18,227 nt of DNA, taken from positions 1 to 18,227 of the forward strand of contig JAUVHQ010000010.1 of the NCBI GenBank assembly GCA_030593185.1, in the 5' to 3' direction. A program made the position numbers and the translations under genes. The notes below the pieces were generated by a model. That model ran no database searches. It saw only the letters and a program-made list of their open reading frames with translations, and was not told where the DNA came from. Below are positions 15,181-18,227 of the stretch, one piece after another (within the stretch, counting starts at the first letter, position 1; the number at the start of each line of letters is the position of its first letter). The stretch comes from Bacteroidota bacterium (GTDB lineage Bacteria; Bacteroidota; Bacteroidia; Bacteroidales; VadinHA17).

Positions 15181-15259
15181 AAGTTAATATTGTTTTGTAA
15201 ATTCACCATTTGAAATTAAACAAATAAAATAATTGTAAAATAATCAAACAGAGCGCTTT

Positions 15260-16651
15260 ATGAATTATGATATGATTGTTATCGGTAGCGGACCGGGAGG
15301 GTATGTTGCTGCAATAAGAGCCTCACAACTGGGTAAAAAAGTAGCTGTTGTGGAGAGGGCTGAACTGGGTGGTATCTGCCTTAACTGGGGTTGTATCCCT
15401 GCCAAATCGTTGTTGAAAAGTGCAAAATTGTATGAAAATGTGAAGCATGCAGCAGATTATGGGATTAATATAAATGGTGATATAAGTCCTGATATAAATG
15501 GAATGATAAAAAGAAGCAGAGTTGTTGCAGAAGAAATGAGCAGAGGGATTCAATATCTTTTTAAAAAGAATAAAATTGACCATATAGAGGGTTTCGGCAA
15601 ACTTGCCGGGGAAAATAAAGTTCGGGTAGAAAGTGATAATAGTAAATATGAAGAGTATGTTGCACCACATATTATACTGGCTACCGGGGGCAGACCGAAA
15701 GAATTGCCCAACCTGAAACTGGATGGGGAAAAAATAATCGGTTACCGGGAAGCAATAACCCTGAATAAGATGCCTGAATCTATGATTATTATCGGATCAG
15801 GGGCTATCGGAAGCGAGTTTGCATATTTTTATAATTCTATAGGAGTAAATGTTACTCTTGTTGAATTCCTTCCAAATATTGTACCGCTTGAGGATGAAGA
15901 AGTATCAAAGCAACTTGAACGATCTTTTAAGAAAGCAGGCATGAAAGTGATGACAGGTTCATTTGTTGAACAGGTTAGTATAAATGAAGAGAAATGTATA
16001 GTAACCGTGAAAACCAGGAAGGGGGAAAAGGGAATTGAAGCAGATATTGTCCTGTCTGCAGTTGGTATTTCTCCTAATCTGGAAAATATTGGTATTGAGG
16101 AAATTGGTATTGAGATGGATAAAGATAAAATAAGGGTTGATGAATATTACCAGACAAATGTAAAAGGAATATATGCTATTGGAGATATAGTACATGGACA
16201 ATCACTTGCCCATGTTGCTTCTGCTGAGGGAATTATATGCGTTGAAAATATTGCCGGAAAAACACCCGGTCAGCTTGACTATAAAAATATTCCATCATGT
16301 ACCTATACATCACCGGAAGTGGCATCGGTTGGTATGACAGAAAAAGAGGCAAAAGAAGCAGGTTATGAAATAAAAGTCGGGAAATTTCCGTTTATTGCGT
16401 CAGGTAAAGCCAGGGCAATTGGTGAAAAAGAAGGTTTTGTCAAATTGATCTTTGATGCCAGATATGATAAGTTGTTAGGAGGGCATATGATAGGTGCCAA
16501 TGTTACTGAAATGATCGCAGAAATTGTCGTGGCACGAAAACTTGAAATTACCGGCCCCGAATTGATCAAATCTGTACACCCGCATCCAACAATGTCTGAA
16601 GCTGTAATGGAAGCTGCTGCTGTTGCATATGATGAGGTAATTAATCTTTAG
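15260..16651 (+). CDS. lpdA: dihydrolipoyl dehydrogenase
   Basis: The E3 flavoenzyme that reoxidises dihydrolipoamide with NAD+ in 2-oxoacid dehydrogenase complexes and the glycine cleavage system. It is 463 residues, the usual length. The N-terminal FAD site is 'GSGPGG' (9-14). The redox-active disulfide is C40 and C45 in 'GGICLNWGCIPAKS'. The NAD-binding site is 'IIGSGAIGSEFAYF' (about 176-189), and 'YAIGDI' (about 305-310) is the second FAD contact. The C-terminal 'HPHPTMSE' supplies the catalytic His442-Glu447 pair. All key residues are present. No E1, E2 or gcv gene is adjacent, so the complex it serves is unknown. Its leader contains the hairpin at 15141-15180 only if transcription starts upstream of that hairpin. 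Confidence 0.96.
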   Translation: MNYDMIVIGSGPGGYVAAIRASQLGKKVAVVERAELGGICLNWGCIPAKSLLKSAKLYENVKHAADYGININGDISPDINGMIKRSRVVAEEMSRGIQYLFKKNKIDHIEGFGKLAGENKVRVESDNSKYEEYVAPHIILATGGRPKELPNLKLDGEKIIGYREAITLNKMPESMIIIGSGAIGSEFAYFYNSIGVNVTLVEFLPNIVPLEDEEVSKQLERSFKKAGMKVMTGSFVEQVSINEEKCIVTVKTRKGEKGIEADIVLSAVGISPNLENIGIEEIGIEMDKDKIRVDEYYQTNVKGIYAIGDIVHGQSLAHVASAEGIICVENIAGKTPGQLDYKNIPSCTYTSPEVASVGMTEKEAKEAGYEIKVGKFPFIASGKARAIGEKEGFVKLIFDARYDKLLGGHMIGANVTEMIAEIVVARKLEITGPELIKSVHPHPTMSEAVMEAAAVAYDEVINL

Positions 16652-16724
16652 TTTACCTGTACTCAAATTCAGGAAAAAAACAGACACTTTTTTTATAGCC
16701 ATGTTAATTCTTCAAGCTAAGATA

Positions 16725-16754
16725 TTGGAAGAATCTCTATTATTTATATTTTTG
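16725..16754 (+). promoter_or_regulatory. promoter of the aminotransferase gene
   Basis: TTG (16725-16727), a 19-nt spacer, then TATTTTTG (16747-16754) is a full match to the Bacteroidetes promoter. The expected start near 16761 leaves a leader of about 25 nt to the ATG at 16786, so this gene has its own promoter separate from lpdA. Confidence 0.7.
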
Positions 16755-16785
16755 CAAACCTAAAATCTTTTAAAATCCAAAACAA

Positions 16786-17904
16786 ATGAACATAAATCGC
16801 AGTGGTGCCAAATTTTCAAAAATTGTTAGTATAGGTCAGAAAATTAAAGAATTAAGCAGGAAAAACGGAAAAGAATACCTTTTTCTGAACCGGGGAGTCA
16901 ATGCTGTTTGTAATATTGACCTTTCGGAGGTAATTGGAAATATTGATTTTAATAGTGATAACATTCAGGTTTATCCTCCAATACCCGGATTTCCGGAACT
17001 TAAGGAAGCTATAAATGATATCTATTTTGGAAATAAAACATCCTCTGCCAATATTACAATTACATCGGGAGGAATGAATGCGCTCGATCTGGTATTTCAA
17101 TCAATAAAAGTAAAAGATATATATCTGCCCGCATTTTATTGGGGTGCATACATACACATAATGACCATCAGGGGGATCATTAACTACAATTATGATAGAT
17201 TTGAGGATTTGCTCGAAAAGCCCGAAGAACTGAAAGATTCTGCTGTTATTATTTGCGATCCGAATAACCCGGTCGGGGATAAATTCTCGGATGATAAAGT
17301 ACTTAATTTAGTTGAAAAGCTCAATGCCGAAGGTACAATAGTAATATTTGACAGTCCGTACAGAAGAGTCTTTTATAATGATGATGATGATTTCTATCAA
17401 AAACTCCTTCGGTTTGATAATGTAATAATAGTGGAAAGTTTTAGTAAGTCAGTAGGTTTAAGCGGTCAGCGTATCGGGTTTGTGCATACTAATAATGCAG
17501 ATCTGGTAGATGAACTTAAAATTCGACTGTTGTATGCAAGTAATGGAGTGAATGCTTTTTCTCAACAATTGGTATATGAATTACTTACTTCAAAAGAGGG
17601 CAAAAAAGCAATTGATGATTTCAGAGAAAAAACCAGGAATGATATTGCAGAGAATATAAAGTATCTGGAGAAAACAGGTCTGTTAGCAAAGGAGTTCTAT
17701 TTAAACTCTGATCCTATTGGGATTTTTGTTATAGTTAATAAGTCAGAAGATGAATTAATTGATTATTATATTGGGAGTATATCTCTGAGTTTTTTTACCA
17801 GAATTGACAAGGAAAAAGCAAATAAATTTGCACGTATTTGTGTTTCAGTGCCTCATGAGAAGTTTATACGGTTCTTTAAACCCTTAGCTGAGAGGCTTAA
17901 TTAG
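16786..17904 (+). CDS. PLP-dependent aminotransferase, class I/II (fold type I)
   Basis: A 372-residue cytoplasmic aminotransferase. The PLP lysine is K221 in 'ESFSKSVGLSGQRIGF'; R229 in that segment contacts the cofactor phosphate. 'TSGGMNALDLVF' (93-104) is the glycine-rich phosphate loop, 'YWGAY' (118-122) stacks on the ring, 'DPNNPVGD' (158-165) is the substrate-facing Asn loop, and 'FDSPYRRV' (188-195) holds the Asp that binds the pyridine nitrogen. The C-terminal small domain is rather short and lacks an obvious textbook 'R-x-S' segment; 'ARICVSVP' is the closest match. The amino donor and acceptor cannot be assigned; aspartate or aromatic aminotransferase relatives are the obvious comparisons. 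It is monocistronic as far as the window shows. Confidence 0.9.
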   Translation: MNINRSGAKFSKIVSIGQKIKELSRKNGKEYLFLNRGVNAVCNIDLSEVIGNIDFNSDNIQVYPPIPGFPELKEAINDIYFGNKTSSANITITSGGMNALDLVFQSIKVKDIYLPAFYWGAYIHIMTIRGIINYNYDRFEDLLEKPEELKDSAVIICDPNNPVGDKFSDDKVLNLVEKLNAEGTIVIFDSPYRRVFYNDDDDFYQKLLRFDNVIIVESFSKSVGLSGQRIGFVHTNNADLVDELKIRLLYASNGVNAFSQQLVYELLTSKEGKKAIDDFREKTRNDIAENIKYLEKTGLLAKEFYLNSDPIGIFVIVNKSEDELIDYYIGSISLSFFTRIDKEKANKFARICVSVPHEKFIRFFKPLAERLN

Positions 17905-18227
17905 TGTGGATCCATAAATCTAGATCTCTGTAGATTTGAATATCGAACAAGGAACGCTGATTTTAGATTTCTGATTTTTAATAACTTCTAAAATCAAAAA
18001 TCGTTAACTTAGGGGTTGTCTCAATAGTCTTTGTGGCTTTTTGTGTCTTCTTGGTGTTACTTTGTGACTAACTCTTAAACAATTATTACACAGAGGTTCA
18101 CAAAGTATACACAAAGGGCCACAAAGAGAAGAATCGTATTGATTAACCTCTTTTGAGACAATCACTAAATAAGCATGCTAAGATAATATTAGCCAGCTTC
18201 AGCTGACTTCCAAATTAAATAAATCAA
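17905..18227. other. 323-nt gene-free end with repeats
   Basis: No gene is seen. Just after the aminotransferase stop is AAATCTA...TAGATTT (7-bp stem), then ATATCGAACAAGGAACGCTG (about 17940-17959), which resembles a familiar Bacteroidetes intergenic repeat. A hairpin GATTTTAGA/TCTAAAATC (17959-17967 and 17987-17995) may end the aminotransferase transcript. The large palindrome at 18014-18163 follows. Confidence 0.55.
18014..18163. repeat. about 150-bp imperfect palindrome, MITE- or REP-like
   Basis: The ends are TTGTCTCAA (18016-18024) and TTGAGACAA (18153-18161). Nested inside are CTTTGTGGC (18029-18037) with GCCACAAAG (18118-18126), and ACTTTGTGA (18059-18067) with TCACAAAGT (18098-18106). 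All three pairs are exact 9-bp inverted matches in nested order, so a long interrupted hairpin can form. It is non-coding. Confidence 0.7.

Noticed and set aside
15121..15259. riboswitch in the lpdA leader
   Set aside because: Apart from the terminator-like hairpin I see no conserved aptamer core such as the glycine, TPP or SAM types.
15323..15670. 115-codon open frame antisense to lpdA
   Set aside because: lpdA is certain on the other strand; the antisense frame has low-complexity F/I/Y-rich composition typical of a shadow.

Overview
The window reads as a chromosomal segment of a Bacteroidota bacterium, plausibly a Bacteroidales-type anaerobe. The evidence is a GldB-type gliding lipoprotein, a PorT-like outer-membrane barrel, a DUF1573 protein, a lipoprotein thioredoxin with a DUF4369-like front end, a small 2[4Fe-4S] ferredoxin, AT-rich DNA, weak or absent Shine-Dalgarno sequences, and several good matches to the Bacteroidetes promoter (TTG, about 19 nt, TAnnTTTG). 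No phage, transposase, CRISPR array, tRNA or rRNA was seen.

Layout. 1-723 is the end of a GT4 glycosyltransferase, convergent with a Crp/Fnr-type regulator. 1606-3993 (minus) is a two-gene unit: a PorT-like barrel followed by glutamine-dependent NAD synthetase. After a 442-nt repeat-bearing gap comes gldB (plus), convergent with the ferredoxin gene; the two share a hairpin terminator. 6026-10502 (minus) is a second two-gene unit: a 1090-residue outer-membrane fusion protein (dead peptidase-like domain, beta-propeller, Omp85-type barrel) followed by an M20 amidohydrolase. 10702-14125 (plus) carries a DUF1573 secreted protein, the GTPase MeaB and a lipoprotein thioredoxin. A 404-nt gap then holds a 60-nt structured palindrome and an inverted GCCGACT repeat. 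A small minus-strand gene (possible ADP-ribosyltransferase-like fold), lpdA and a fold-type I aminotransferase complete the window, which ends in a roughly 150-bp imperfect palindrome.

The genes are mostly housekeeping or envelope functions: surface glycans, outer-membrane assembly or gliding (PorT-like, GldB, Omp85 fusion), redox and cofactor metabolism (NadE, ferredoxin, Lpd, thioredoxin), B12-enzyme chaperoning (MeaB) and amino-acid turnover (M20, aminotransferase). They do not form one pathway. The least explained material is the Omp85 fusion protein, the small unknown protein, and the dense set of palindromic and dispersed repeats in nearly every long intergenic gap. I found no convincing new multi-gene system.
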